Shown: positions 25,226 through 34,315 of the stretch, piece after piece | Layout of the letters: every line of letters starts with the position of its first letter | Position numbering within the stretch: position 1 is the stretch's first letter | From: Candidatus Aminicenantota bacterium | GTDB lineage: Bacteria > Acidobacteriota > Aminicenantia > JAMOAD01 | Length of the DNA stretch: 43,670 nt | Direction: 5' to 3' | NCBI GenBank assembly: GCA_027031485.1 | Contig: JALVQI010000062.1 | Span: forward strand, 1-43,670 | The notes under the pieces: model-generated | Database searches by the model: none | Told to the model about the DNA's origin: nothing | Seen by the model: the letters and a program-made list of their open reading frames with translations, nothing else | Translations under genes and position numbers: made by a program

Positions 25226-28200
25226 GTGAAGAAATTAAAAAAAGTATTAATTGTTGATACGGATCAAAAATTTATAAAAAATCTTGAAAACTTTTTTTCA
25301 TCCTATGGTATAGAAACAATAATAGCAGAGGATGGAAACAAAGCACTGGAAATTGTTGATGAATCTTTTGATGCAGTCATTTCAGAAATCGTAATTCCTA
25401 AAATAGACGGATTAAAATTATCTAAAACAATTTACACAAAATTTGGCTCTGATCTTCCAATTATTATAGTGTCGGGAATTTATAAAGGTTCCTCTATTAA
25501 AAATAAAGCTCTTAAAGTTAACAAGGCTTCCGTCTTCCTTGAAAAACCCTTTTCTATCGAAATACTAAAAAAGGCAATAACAGAAAACCTTAACTTTGAA
25601 CTGAAAATAACTGAAGAGGTTGAAGATGAAGGAGAAACTCAGATTTTTGAAAAAAATGATAGTGAAAAAATAATAGGAAAAGAATTAAGCGAGAAAGATA
25701 AAAAATTACTAAGTTCAAATGAACTTTTCGGAGACATTTTAAATGATATAAACAAACAGGTGGAAAAAGATTTTGAAAAAGTGCATAAAAAACAAGATGC
25801 GAATGAAACAATATTAGAAGAAATAGAAGAAATAGAAGAAATAGAAGAGATAGAAGAGATAAGGGAAATAGATGAAGAACCAGTAGAAGCAAGCGTCAAA
25901 CAGAACAAAGAAATTTCAAAAGAAAAAGAGAAAGAACAAAATTTAAAACAGATTCAAAAAAATTCTCATCATCATAAAATTGAAGACACTCTTGATATAG
26001 ATAAACTTATAACGGATATTGTAAAAGAAAAGGAAAAACCAAAAGAGAACATAGAATCTGAGCGTAAAAAAGAACTAAAAGAAGAAAGAACAAAAAGAAA
26101 TATTGAAACAGATGATATTGATAAATTAATAAGAAAAACGTTAGTTGAGTTGAAAAAAAAGGGAAAAATAAAGTCATCAATGGAGAAAAAAACAGGAGTA
26201 AAAACAGAAACAGCTTTACATGACAATACAACCCAACAATTTAAAGAAGAAAAAATAAAAGAATTAGAACAAAAAAAGGAAGAAATAGAAAAAAACATAG
26301 AAAAGGTTGAAGGGAAATATGAACTTTTAAAAAAAATAGCTACGGGTGGAATGGCGGAAATTTACAAAGCCAAACAAAAAGGGCCATCAGGTTTTGAAAA
26401 AATTGTAACTATAAAAAGAATTCTTCCCCATCTTGCTCAAGACGAGGATTTCATTACCATGTTCATCGATGAAGCAAGGATAGCAGCTTCCCTCTCCCAT
26501 CCGAATATTGTTCAGATTTTTGATCTTGGAAAGATGAACAATCAGTATGTCATTGCTATGGAATATGTTTCCGGAAAAGACCTCGGAGCTATTCTAAAAA
26601 GTTTAAGAAAATTAAAAAAGAGTTTACCAATAGACATCGCCCTTTATATAGCTTTAAAAATAAGCGATGCGATAGATTATGCACATAAGAAAAAAGATTC
26701 TAATGGAGTACCTCTGAAAATTGTTCACAGGGATGTTAATCCTAACAATATCCTTATTTCTTATGAAGGAGAAGTTAAGTTAACAGATTTCGGTATTTCA
26801 AAAGCCAGAATAAAACTTCACCAGACAATAGCAGGAGGTTTAAAAGGTAAACTAATATATATGTCACCGGAACAGGCAAGTGGTAAAGAAGATGTTGACA
26901 ACAGATCAGATATATTTGCAATAGGTGTTCTACTCTATGAAATGCTCACACTTAGAAATCCTTTTATAGCAACTTCCGAAACAGCTATTTTAGAAAAAGT
27001 AAGAAATGTAAGGTATGAACCTCCGAATCTTTTTAATAAAAACATTACACCAAATACTTTAAATATAATTAAAAAATGTTTGATGAAAAATCCGGGAGAC
27101 AGATTCCAGAGTGCGAGAGAGCTCAGAGATGAAATTGAAAAAGAATTGGTAAAAGAGGTAAGTAATATTGCCATTATGAAGGATATACTTGCGAAATTCA
27201 TGGCAAGACTATTTCCGGAAGAGGTGAAAAAAGAAGGTTTCTCAATAGAAGATACAAGTGAAATAATAAAAAAGAAAATGGAAATTGATAAAATAATTAA
27301 AAAGAAAGAATCTAAAGAAGCAAAAGAACAAATAAAAAAGGTCGAAGAAATTAAAGAAGAGGAACCGGTAATCAAAGATAAAAAAATAACAATTGAAAAA
27401 GATAGATCAAAAAATATAGAAGGAGTAAAAAAAGAAAAAGAACCCGGGAAAAACGAACCTGTAAAAAAGGACAAAAGGACTAAAGACGAAATATTAGAGG
27501 AAATGGAAAAAATCTTAAGGGAAGAAAAATCTTCTTCAAAGGCATTTCTCATATTCATTATAATCTTGATACTCCTGGGAGGAGCCGGATACTTTTTTTA
27601 TACCAATTATCTATCAATTAAAGAGTTTCCCCGGAATTATGCATCTAAAAAAAGTAATCCGCAAATAAATCAAAATAAAGTAGCTATTCCAGAAAACACT
27701 CAAGAAAATAAATTAGACCAACAAACTTCTGAGCAAATAGATAATCAAACAACAAACCAGACATCTACTGATAACTCACAGAACCAGGTTAATAATAATC
27801 AAATCCAGACTAATAATCCACCTGTCCCAAAACCTAATCCGAATAATAGTAATACTAAAAATATAAATTCTCAAACCAATCAGAAAAAAGCTACTCAAAC
27901 TCAAACAAAGAAAAAAAACACACCCCAAACAAATAAAAGTTTAAATAATAATAATAATAATAAACCAAAAAAAACCACCGAACAAAAAAATATTCAGAAC
28001 CAGACAACAAAAACTCAAACAAAAACTACTCCGCCAGCTACAGTTACTACAAACAACAAAACCACAACAAATCAATTAAATAATCAACAAACTTCACAAA
28101 AACAAAAAAATCAGACAAAAACTCAAAATTTAAAAGCTCCGGAGAATCAAGAAAAAAAACCTCAACAACAAACTGTTCCTGCCTTTAAAGAGGGAGATGT

Positions 28201-28486
28201 GGTTCCTATCTCAACCCTTGATTCTCCTATTAAAATTTTAAAAAAGGCGGTTCCCACACTAACCTATGAAGAAGCAAGATTGGGAAATGTAAGAGTGATA
28301 ATAAATATGCTTGTAGGTGTTAATGGGAGAGTTGAGAAATTTAGAGTAATAAGAACCATCCCCCCTATTCCGGGTATTGATAAAAAAATTTCGGAAGTGA
28401 TAAAAGGCTGGAAATTTAGTGTACCTAAAAGAGAAGGGAAAAAAGTAAGAGTCTGGAAAATAGTTTCTTTATTAATAAAAAAATAA
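25226..28486 (+). CDS. Pseudo-receiver / Ser-Thr kinase / transmembrane / TonB C-terminal fusion protein
   Basis: This 1086-residue protein has four parts. Residues 1-125 are a response-regulator receiver in which the phospho-acceptor Asp is replaced by E54 (VISEIVIP) and the acidic pair reads DTD; the conserved Ser and Lys (IIIVSG, LEKPF) remain. A charged linker (125-360) includes a Glu-Ile repeat. Residues 365-635 are an intact Hanks-type kinase: GGMAEIY loop, K397, HRDVNPNN (D503), DFG (D521), MSPEQ. After a charged segment, one TM helix (about 773-793) leads to a 200-residue Q/N/T-rich tether and a TonB C-terminal domain (about 1015-1086). Topology: kinase in the cytoplasm, TonB part in the periplasm. 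GTG start after GAGGAG. Substrate and partners are unknown. Confidence 0.9.
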   Translation: MKKLKKVLIVDTDQKFIKNLENFFSSYGIETIIAEDGNKALEIVDESFDAVISEIVIPKIDGLKLSKTIYTKFGSDLPIIIVSGIYKGSSIKNKALKVNKASVFLEKPFSIEILKKAITENLNFELKITEEVEDEGETQIFEKNDSEKIIGKELSEKDKKLLSSNELFGDILNDINKQVEKDFEKVHKKQDANETILEEIEEIEEIEEIEEIREIDEEPVEASVKQNKEISKEKEKEQNLKQIQKNSHHHKIEDTLDIDKLITDIVKEKEKPKENIESERKKELKEERTKRNIETDDIDKLIRKTLVELKKKGKIKSSMEKKTGVKTETALHDNTTQQFKEEKIKELEQKKEEIEKNIEKVEGKYELLKKIATGGMAEIYKAKQKGPSGFEKIVTIKRILPHLAQDEDFITMFIDEARIAASLSHPNIVQIFDLGKMNNQYVIAMEYVSGKDLGAILKSLRKLKKSLPIDIALYIALKISDAIDYAHKKKDSNGVPLKIVHRDVNPNNILISYEGEVKLTDFGISKARIKLHQTIAGGLKGKLIYMSPEQASGKEDVDNRSDIFAIGVLLYEMLTLRNPFIATSETAILEKVRNVRYEPPNLFNKNITPNTLNIIKKCLMKNPGDRFQSARELRDEIEKELVKEVSNIAIMKDILAKFMARLFPEEVKKEGFSIEDTSEIIKKKMEIDKIIKKKESKEAKEQIKKVEEIKEEEPVIKDKKITIEKDRSKNIEGVKKEKEPGKNEPVKKDKRTKDEILEEMEKILREEKSSSKAFLIFIIILILLGGAGYFFYTNYLSIKEFPRNYASKKSNPQINQNKVAIPENTQENKLDQQTSEQIDNQTTNQTSTDNSQNQVNNNQIQTNNPPVPKPNPNNSNTKNINSQTNQKKATQTQTKKKNTPQTNKSLNNNNNNKPKKTTEQKNIQNQTTKTQTKTTPPATVTTNNKTTTNQLNNQQTSQKQKNQTKTQNLKAPENQEKKPQQQTVPAFKEGDVVPISTLDSPIKILKKAVPTLTYEEARLGNVRVIINMLVGVNGRVEKFRVIRTIPPIPGIDKKISEVIKGWKFSVPKREGKKVRVWKIVSLLIKK
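25815..25859 (+). repeat. Five tandem 9-bp units coding for an EEI repeat
   Basis: TAGAAGAAA/TAGAAGAGA occurs five times in a row without interruption, in frame, giving repeated Glu-Glu-Ile in the acidic linker of the kinase fusion. The unit length keeps frame under slippage. Confidence 0.85.
27944..27963 (+). repeat. (AAT)6 microsatellite coding for poly-asparagine
   Basis: Six consecutive in-frame AAT codons give N907-N912 in the Q/N/T-rich periplasmic tether of the kinase fusion. Copy-number changes would lengthen or shorten the tether without a frameshift. Confidence 0.85.
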
Positions 28487-28501
28487 AAGGAGAGGTGAAA
28501 T

Positions 28502-28738
28502 ATGGCCGAATTAAGCAAAGAACAAAAAGAATTTTACAACAACACATTAAATCAAACAAGAGAGCAGATCAAAGCAATTGATCAACAAATTGAAGAAGAA
28601 ATTGAGAATTTTAAAAAAAAGATGGAAGAATTAAAGAGCAAGAGAAAAGTCATAAAACAGATTTATGATGGAGCTGCAACCCTTCTTGGAGTCCCCGATG
28701 AATTTGCCGATGAAGAGGAGGAAGCAGAAGAAATTTAA
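28502..28738 (+). CDS. Small acidic coiled-coil protein, unknown function
   Basis: The 78-residue protein is almost entirely heptad-like (TREQIKAIDQQIEEEIENFK) with an acidic tail (DEEEEAEEI). AGGAGAGG lies 7 nt before the ATG. No domain is recognised. It sits 15 bp after the kinase fusion and directly abuts folC, so it is part of that operon. A structural or partner role for the kinase is possible, but this is only positional inference. Confidence 0.7.
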   Translation: MAELSKEQKEFYNNTLNQTREQIKAIDQQIEEEIENFKKKMEELKSKRKVIKQIYDGAATLLGVPDEFADEEEEAEEI

Positions 28739-30016
28739 TTGTCAAAAAAAGTTTTAGAAAATTATTTATTTTCAATTCAAAGAAGTGGATTTAAATTAGA
28801 GTTAGATAGAATTAAATCTTTTTTAAAAAGCATTGGAAATCCGGAAAAAAATATTAAATCTATCTTAATTACGGGCACTAACGGGAAGGGTTCTGTTTCA
28901 ACTTTTCTTTCATCTATCCTTTTCTCTCTTGGATACAAAACAGGCCTTTTTACTTCACCTCACTTAGTTAATGTAAATGAAAGAATAAGAGTTAATAATA
29001 GGAAAATACCTTACAAGGATCTGGAAAGAATTGTTTTTTATATTAAGGATCAGGTAGATAAGGCTTTAAAAACAGGGATATTACCCAATCGTTTAACCTT
29101 TTTTGAAACAATGACTGTCGCCTCCTTTCTGTATTTTAAAGAAAAAAAGGTTGACTTTGGAGTCTTTGAAATAGGTCTCGGCGGAAGACTTGATGCTACG
29201 AATGTTCTTGAATCTTTGGCAAGTGCCATCACTACCATAAGTTATGATCATACAAGAATTTTGGGAAAATCCCTGACAAAAATCGCAAGAGAAAAAGCAG
29301 GAATAATAAAAGAGGAAAAACCTGTAATAATTGGCAGACTACCCAAACATACCCTTCCTGTTATAAAAAATGTTGTTAATCAAAAAAATGCATTTTTAAT
29401 AAAAGCTTTTGATAAAAAAAATAAATTGCTCTTAAAAAAAGATAATTATTTTATATATAAAACAGAAAAAGATTCATATAATTTCAAACCCAAACTTCTG
29501 GGTAAACATCAGGGAGAAAATGCAGCTATTGCAATTAAAATATACGAAAATTTATCGGTATTTGACAAAAAAATGAATAAAAATGTAATTAAAGGGATTG
29601 AAGAAGCTTTTATAGAAGGAAGATTGGAAATACACAAAGATAAAATTATTTTTGATGGTGCTCATAATATTGATGGCATGAAAAGATTAACTGAGTTTTT
29701 AAAAGATCAGGAACTTAAAAATCTATGCTGTCTTTTTGGTGTTTCCCAGGGTAAAAAAATAGATGAGATGGGAAAACTTTTATTTCCATTTTGTAAAAAA
29801 ATAGTTTTAACCAGAGCAAATATTTACAGGGCGGAAGATCCTGAAAAAATCTACAAAAAGTTCAAATCCTCCGAAAAAGTTTTTGAAATCGAGTTAAACC
29901 TGAAAAAAGCTGTTGAAAAGGTTCTGAACAACAGTAAAGACAAAAAAATTCTCATTACGGGTTCTCTTTATCTTGTAGGAGATGTAAAAAAGGTGTTAAA
30001 TGAACTTAATAAATGA
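28739..30016 (+). CDS. folC: Folylpolyglutamate synthase / dihydrofolate synthase
   Basis: The 425-residue Mur-ligase family protein has the P-loop ITGTNGKGSVSTFLSSIL, TSPHLVNVNERIRV, GLGGRLDATNVL and the later DGAHNIDGMKRL that are diagnostic of FolC. It adds glutamates to folates, and often also makes dihydrofolate. The TTG start directly follows the preceding stop; the N-terminal YLFSIQRSGFKLELDRI aligns with the family start, so an internal Met is not preferred. A GGAGG 16 nt upstream is rather distant, so coupling is likely. Confidence 0.92.
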   Translation: MSKKVLENYLFSIQRSGFKLELDRIKSFLKSIGNPEKNIKSILITGTNGKGSVSTFLSSILFSLGYKTGLFTSPHLVNVNERIRVNNRKIPYKDLERIVFYIKDQVDKALKTGILPNRLTFFETMTVASFLYFKEKKVDFGVFEIGLGGRLDATNVLESLASAITTISYDHTRILGKSLTKIAREKAGIIKEEKPVIIGRLPKHTLPVIKNVVNQKNAFLIKAFDKKNKLLLKKDNYFIYKTEKDSYNFKPKLLGKHQGENAAIAIKIYENLSVFDKKMNKNVIKGIEEAFIEGRLEIHKDKIIFDGAHNIDGMKRLTEFLKDQELKNLCCLFGVSQGKKIDEMGKLLFPFCKKIVLTRANIYRAEDPEKIYKKFKSSEKVFEIELNLKKAVEKVLNNSKDKKILITGSLYLVGDVKKVLNELNK

Positions 30017-30782
30017 TGTTAAAGTTGCCTCGAGAGAATTTATCTCTATTTTAAAAAGCTCAAGAAATAACTGCATTATAACAGGAGCGGGTGTGAGTAC
30101 AGCTTCCGGAATTCCGGATTTTAGAGGAAAAAATGGGATATACACTCAATCAAATGAAAATGTATTTGACTTAAAAAGTTTTAAAGAAAACCCGGAAAAA
30201 TTTTATCTATTTGCTAAAAATTTCTTAAATATTTTAAAAAATTCTCAACCGAATTCTGCTCATTTGCTTTTAAAAAAACTTGAGGATATGGGTAAGATAA
30301 GCTATATTATTACTCAAAATATAGATGGTCTCCATAAAAAAGCAGGTTCTAAAAATTTAATTGAGATTCACGGAAATTTTAAAACTTTCACCTGTATAAA
30401 ATGCGGGAAAAAAGTTCAACTTGATGAAATCTTTTATAAAATTGAAAATGGAGAAGTACCCTACTGTTTCGAATGCAAGGGAGTTCTTAAGCCCGATCTG
30501 GTGTTTTTCGGTGAAAACATCGATATAAATCTTATAAACAAAATCAAAAACATTGCCTCTCTATCAGAATACTGTTTTATTTTCGGCTCTTCCCTTGTAG
30601 TTCATCCTATTGCCTCTATTCCTGAATGCACTTTAAATAATAATGGAAGATTAATAATAATCAACAGAGGAGCTACCACCTACGATGAATATGCATTCAT
30701 AAAATTTGAAGTTGATATAGAGAAATTTTCCTCAGAGGTATTAAAAAACATAAAAAAGAAATTTTTTCTTTTCAAAGTATGA
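30000..30782 (+). CDS. Sirtuin (SIR2-type NAD-dependent protein deacylase)
   Basis: The 260-residue protein has ITGAGVSTASGIPDFRG (NAD site), TQNIDGLHKKAGS, the catalytic His in EIHGNF, a Cys4 zinc site (CIKCG and CFECKG) and GSSLVVHPIASIP. It removes acyl groups from lysines using NAD, or has a related ADP-ribosylation activity. All catalytic residues are present. It overlaps folC by 17 bp. Confidence 0.93.
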   Translation: MNLINDVKVASREFISILKSSRNNCIITGAGVSTASGIPDFRGKNGIYTQSNENVFDLKSFKENPEKFYLFAKNFLNILKNSQPNSAHLLLKKLEDMGKISYIITQNIDGLHKKAGSKNLIEIHGNFKTFTCIKCGKKVQLDEIFYKIENGEVPYCFECKGVLKPDLVFFGENIDINLINKIKNIASLSEYCFIFGSSLVVHPIASIPECTLNNNGRLIIINRGATTYDEYAFIKFEVDIEKFSSEVLKNIKKKFFLFKV

Positions 30783-30794
30783 TAAAATTTGTTT

Positions 30795-31823
30795 ATGAGA
30801 ATAGCAATAGCTTTAAGCGGAGGAGTTGATTCTTCCTTTTCCGCTTTTCATCTTAAAGAAGAAGGAAATAATGTTGAAGCTTTTACCTTTAAAGTTAACA
30901 ACATTTTTGATACATCAAAGGCATCATTCATTGCTGAAATTTTAGGGATAAAACATCATATAATAGATCTTTCCGAAAAATTTACAAAAGAAATAATCAA
31001 TTATTTTGTCAATTCATATTTAAAAGGATACACTCCCAATCCATGCGCCGTATGTAACAGAAAAATCAAATCAGATATCTTTATTAAAGAAATCCAAAAA
31101 TTCGGAAATTTTGATTTTTATGCCTCCGGTCACTATGTCGGGAAAACCACAATTAATTCAAAAGAGGTTTTAAAAGAGCATAGGGATATAAAAAAATCTC
31201 AAACATATTTTCTTTCTCTTATAAATCCAAATTCACTTAAAAAACTTTTATTCCCTCTTGAAAAGTACACTAAAGATTTTGTTAAAAAGATTATGATCGA
31301 AAGATTTTCTGAAATTTTTAAAGAAGAAAAGGAGAGTTTTGAAGTATGCTTTATAAAAGATAAACAATATTATAATTTTATAAGAAAAAGAATAAAGGAA
31401 AAGAGAAGAAAAGGTTTTTTCGTAGATAAAGACGGGAAAATATTGGGAGAGCATTCCGGTTTTTACAAATATACAATAGGACAGAGAAAAGGGTTGAGAA
31501 TCGCAACAGGAAAAAAGATGTATGTTTTTAAAATAGATCCGGAGAAAAATCTTGTTTATCTTTGTGAAGAAAAAGATTTGATGAATGATTCCTTATTCAC
31601 AGGTCAGATAAACTGGTTTTTTAAACCCGAGAATTTAAACAATGTAAAAGTTAGAACAAGGTACAGAGGAGAACTTGCCACAGTTGAATATATAAAAGAA
31701 AAAAAAGGGAAAAACCACATACAACTCAAAACACCTCTGAAATCCATTACTCCCGGTCAATTAGCAAGTTTTTATATTGATGACATATTGATCGCCGGAG
31801 CTTTGATTGAAAGATATGATTAA
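30795..31823 (+). CDS. mnmA: tRNA-specific 2-thiouridylase
   Basis: The product has the PP-loop SGGVDSSFSAFHL, the first catalytic Cys in NPCAVCNRKIK, SGHYVGKT, KSQTYFL and the second Cys in SFEVCFIKDKQYY, then the C-terminal beta-barrel. It makes the 2-thio group of s2U34 in Lys, Glu and Gln tRNAs. The ORF-track start at 30789 (TTG) is not favoured; ATG at 30795 begins MRIAIALSGGVDSS as in family members. No ribosome site is present: TATGATAAAAT, a possible -10 region, lies just upstream, so the message may be leaderless or coupled to the sirtuin gene. Confidence 0.92.
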   Translation: MRIAIALSGGVDSSFSAFHLKEEGNNVEAFTFKVNNIFDTSKASFIAEILGIKHHIIDLSEKFTKEIINYFVNSYLKGYTPNPCAVCNRKIKSDIFIKEIQKFGNFDFYASGHYVGKTTINSKEVLKEHRDIKKSQTYFLSLINPNSLKKLLFPLEKYTKDFVKKIMIERFSEIFKEEKESFEVCFIKDKQYYNFIRKRIKEKRRKGFFVDKDGKILGEHSGFYKYTIGQRKGLRIATGKKMYVFKIDPEKNLVYLCEEKDLMNDSLFTGQINWFFKPENLNNVKVRTRYRGELATVEYIKEKKGKNHIQLKTPLKSITPGQLASFYIDDILIAGALIERYD

Positions 31824-31859
31824 TGCCTTAAAACATTTAAATTCAAAGATTTTCAATCC

Positions 31860-31888
31860 TTGTCTAATTAACTCTTTTTATGTAAAAT
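31860..31888 (+). promoter_or_regulatory. aspS promoter
   Basis: TTGTCT (31860-31865) and TAAAAT (31883-31888) are 17 bp apart, with TG directly before the -10 box. CGGAGGA then precedes the ATG at 31916. Confidence 0.6.
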
Positions 31889-31915
31889 AGCCATATCATA
31901 ATTTCGGAGGATTAG

Positions 31916-33631
31916 ATGAAAAGAACCGATTATTGCGGAAATATTAATGAAAGCTTTATCGGAAAGGATGTCATTGTAAAAGGCTGGGTTCATAAATTAA
32001 GAGATATTGGTAATTTGATTTTCATAGACCTCAGGGACAGAGAGGGAATAGTTCAAATAGTGGTTGAAAATGACTTCAAGAATTTTGAAGATATTAAAAA
32101 AATAAGGACAGAATTTGTTATTGAAGTTACAGGAAAGGTAAGAGAAAGGGAAAAGATAAATCCCGAATTAAAAACAGGGAAAATAGAGATAGTCGCAAAA
32201 GAAATTAATGTTCTAAATACGGCAGAAGAGCTTCCTTTCTTTCCATCCGAAAAAAAAGATATATCAGAAGAGGTAAGGCTTAAATACAGATATATAGATT
32301 TGAGAAAGGATAGGCTCAAAAAAAATATGGCTCTAAGACATAAAGTGGTATTAAATATTAGAAATTTTCTAAATGATAATGGTTTTTATGAAATAGAAAC
32401 CCCTGTTCTTATAAAATCCACACCCGAAGGAGCAAGAGATTTTTTAGTCCCTTCAAGACTTCACCCGGGTAAATTCTATGCCCTACCCCAATCTCCTCAA
32501 CTCTATAAACAAATATTGATGATTTCAGGCTTTGATAAATATTTCCAGATAGCAAGATGCTTCAGAGATGAGGATTTAAGAGCAGACAGACAACCTGAGT
32601 TTTCTCAAATAGATATAGAAATGAGTTTTGTTGAAGAGGATGATGTATTAACCCTTTCCGAAAATATGCTCTCCTCTGCTTTTAAAACCATAGGACAAAA
32701 TGTTTCAACACCATTTTTACGATTAACATATGAAGAGGCTATAAACAGATTCGGAAGCGACAAACCTGATCTGAGAATAAAAGAGGAGATTGAAGATTTC
32801 ACAGAATTTTTTAAAGATTCTTCAATTAATTTTCTAAAAGATATAATAAAAGAGGGAGGAGTTGTAAAAGGGATACGGTTTAATAATGCTAAAAGTTTTT
32901 CACGAAAGGTTATTGATAGTATAAATCAGGATTTAAGAAATTTGGGAGGCAAGGGAGCTTTCTGGATAAGAAGTTTAAATGGAGAGTTAAAATCCTCTCT
33001 AAAATTCAGTGAGAATGAAATAAACTCCTTTCAAAACAAAACATCCATTGAAGAAAATCAGATTTACTTTTTAATTGCGGGAAAACTTAAAGAAATCGCC
33101 CAGCAGTTAGATTTTTTAAGAAGAAAGTTCGGTGAAAAAGAGGAAGGTTTTAATTTTTTATGGGTTACGGATTTTCCTCTTTTTGAAGAGGATGAAGATG
33201 GTAATCTAACATCTTCCCATCATCCTTTCACATCTCCAAAGTATGAAGATATTGACAAACTTGAAAATGAACCTCTGAAAGTCAGATCAAATGCATACGA
33301 TATTGTTTTAAACGGTTATGAGATAGGTGGCGGAAGCATAAGAATCCATGACTTTAAGCTTCAGCAAAGAATCTTTAAACTTCTAAGAATAAGTGAGGAG
33401 GAGATTGAAAAAAAATTCGGATTTTTCATAAAAGCCCTGAAATCTGGCACCCCTCCCCATGGGGGAATTGCTTTTGGTCTTGACAGACTAATTATGATTA
33501 TGGCCGGAGAAAACTCAATAAGAGATGTTATTGCCTTTCCAAAAACAACCTCGGGAATGGATCTGATGAGTGAAACACCTTCATCTGTTTCAAAAGAACA
33601 GTTGGATGAATTAAAGATTAAGATAATATAA
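31916..33631 (+). CDS. aspS: Aspartyl-tRNA synthetase, bacterial type
   Basis: The 571-residue class II synthetase has an N-terminal OB fold (VKGWVHKLRDIGNLIFIDLRD), motif 2 FRDEDLRADRQPEFSQIDIEMSF (interpreted in two parts), the bacterial GAD insertion (about 285-400) and motif 3 GIAFGLDRLIMIMAG. It charges tRNA-Asp. Whether it also charges tRNA-Asn is not decidable here; no gatCAB genes are in the window. It ends 3 bp from the convergent ABC gene. Confidence 0.95.
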   Translation: MKRTDYCGNINESFIGKDVIVKGWVHKLRDIGNLIFIDLRDREGIVQIVVENDFKNFEDIKKIRTEFVIEVTGKVREREKINPELKTGKIEIVAKEINVLNTAEELPFFPSEKKDISEEVRLKYRYIDLRKDRLKKNMALRHKVVLNIRNFLNDNGFYEIETPVLIKSTPEGARDFLVPSRLHPGKFYALPQSPQLYKQILMISGFDKYFQIARCFRDEDLRADRQPEFSQIDIEMSFVEEDDVLTLSENMLSSAFKTIGQNVSTPFLRLTYEEAINRFGSDKPDLRIKEEIEDFTEFFKDSSINFLKDIIKEGGVVKGIRFNNAKSFSRKVIDSINQDLRNLGGKGAFWIRSLNGELKSSLKFSENEINSFQNKTSIEENQIYFLIAGKLKEIAQQLDFLRRKFGEKEEGFNFLWVTDFPLFEEDEDGNLTSSHHPFTSPKYEDIDKLENEPLKVRSNAYDIVLNGYEIGGGSIRIHDFKLQQRIFKLLRISEEEIEKKFGFFIKALKSGTPPHGGIAFGLDRLIMIMAGENSIRDVIAFPKTTSGMDLMSETPSSVSKEQLDELKIKII

Positions 33632-33634
33632 CAG

Positions 33635-34312
33635 TTATAATTCTTCTATCAGGCCATCTCTGATATGAATTATTCTATCTGTTTCTTCCGCAACTTCAGG
33701 GTCATGGGTTACTATTATAATAGTATTTCCCTCTTCATGTAATTTTTTAAATAATGCCATAATTTCCTTTCCTGTTTTCGTATCAAGATTTCCTGTAGGC
33801 TCATCAGCGAGAATTAAGGAGGGATTATTTGCCAGAGCCCTTGCAATTGCCACCCTCTGCTGCTGCCCCCCCGAAAGTTCTGTCGGTTTATGATACATCC
33901 TATCACCAAGTCCCATAGCTGCCAATAGTTCCTCAACTCTTTTTTTTCTCTCGTTTTTTCCTATACCTGAATATATCAAAGGAAGCTCAGCATTATGAAA
34001 AGCTGTTGCTCTCGGAAGTAAATTATATGTTTGAAAAACAAAACCGATCTCTCTGTTTCTTATGTATGCAGCTTTATCTTCAGGTATAGAGCTTACATCT
34101 TCACCTTTAAAATAGTATTTCCCGGAAGTCGGGGTATCAAGAAGTCCTATTATATTCATTAAAGTTGATTTTCCGGAACCTGAAGGCCCCATAATGGAGA
34201 GAAATTCATTATACCTTATTTCAAAACTCACACCTCTTAACGCGTGAACTTCAGTCGAGCCCATTTTGTATGTTTTTGTGAGGTTTTCAACTTTTATCAA
34301 AGAATCAATCAT
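33635..34312 (-). CDS. MacB/LolD-type ABC transporter ATPase
   Basis: The 225-residue protein has Walker [10 protein letters not shown], signature [15 protein letters not shown], Walker [13 protein letters not shown] and the H-loop THD. Length and sequence match the ATPase of MacB-like or LolCDE transporters, which export lipoproteins, peptides or drugs. It starts 3 bp after the adaptor gene, so both belong to one tripartite system, but no permease follows: the next gene is the convergent aspS. Confidence 0.92.
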   Translation of the reverse strand: MIDSLIKVENLTKTYKMGSTEVHALRGVSFEIRYNEFLSIMGPSGSGKSTLMNIIGLLDTPTSGKYYFKGEDVSSIPEDKAAYIRNREIGFVFQTYNLLPRATAFHNAELPLIYSGIGKNERKKRVEELLAAMGLGDRMYHKPTELSGGQQQRVAIARALANNPSLILADEPTGNLDTKTGKEIMALFKKLHEEGNTIIIVTHDPEVAEETDRIIHIRDGLIEEL

Positions 34313-34315
34313 CCT

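Noticed and set aside
26935-27558. 207-residue minus-strand ORF
   Set aside because: Antisense to the kinase fusion; Ser/Phe/Leu-rich composition is the mirror of Lys/Glu-rich coding and it has no recognisable motif.
30789-30794. TTG at 30789 as start of mnmA
   Set aside because: ATG at 30795 gives the usual MRIAIALSGG start; TTG adds only MF and has no ribosome site.
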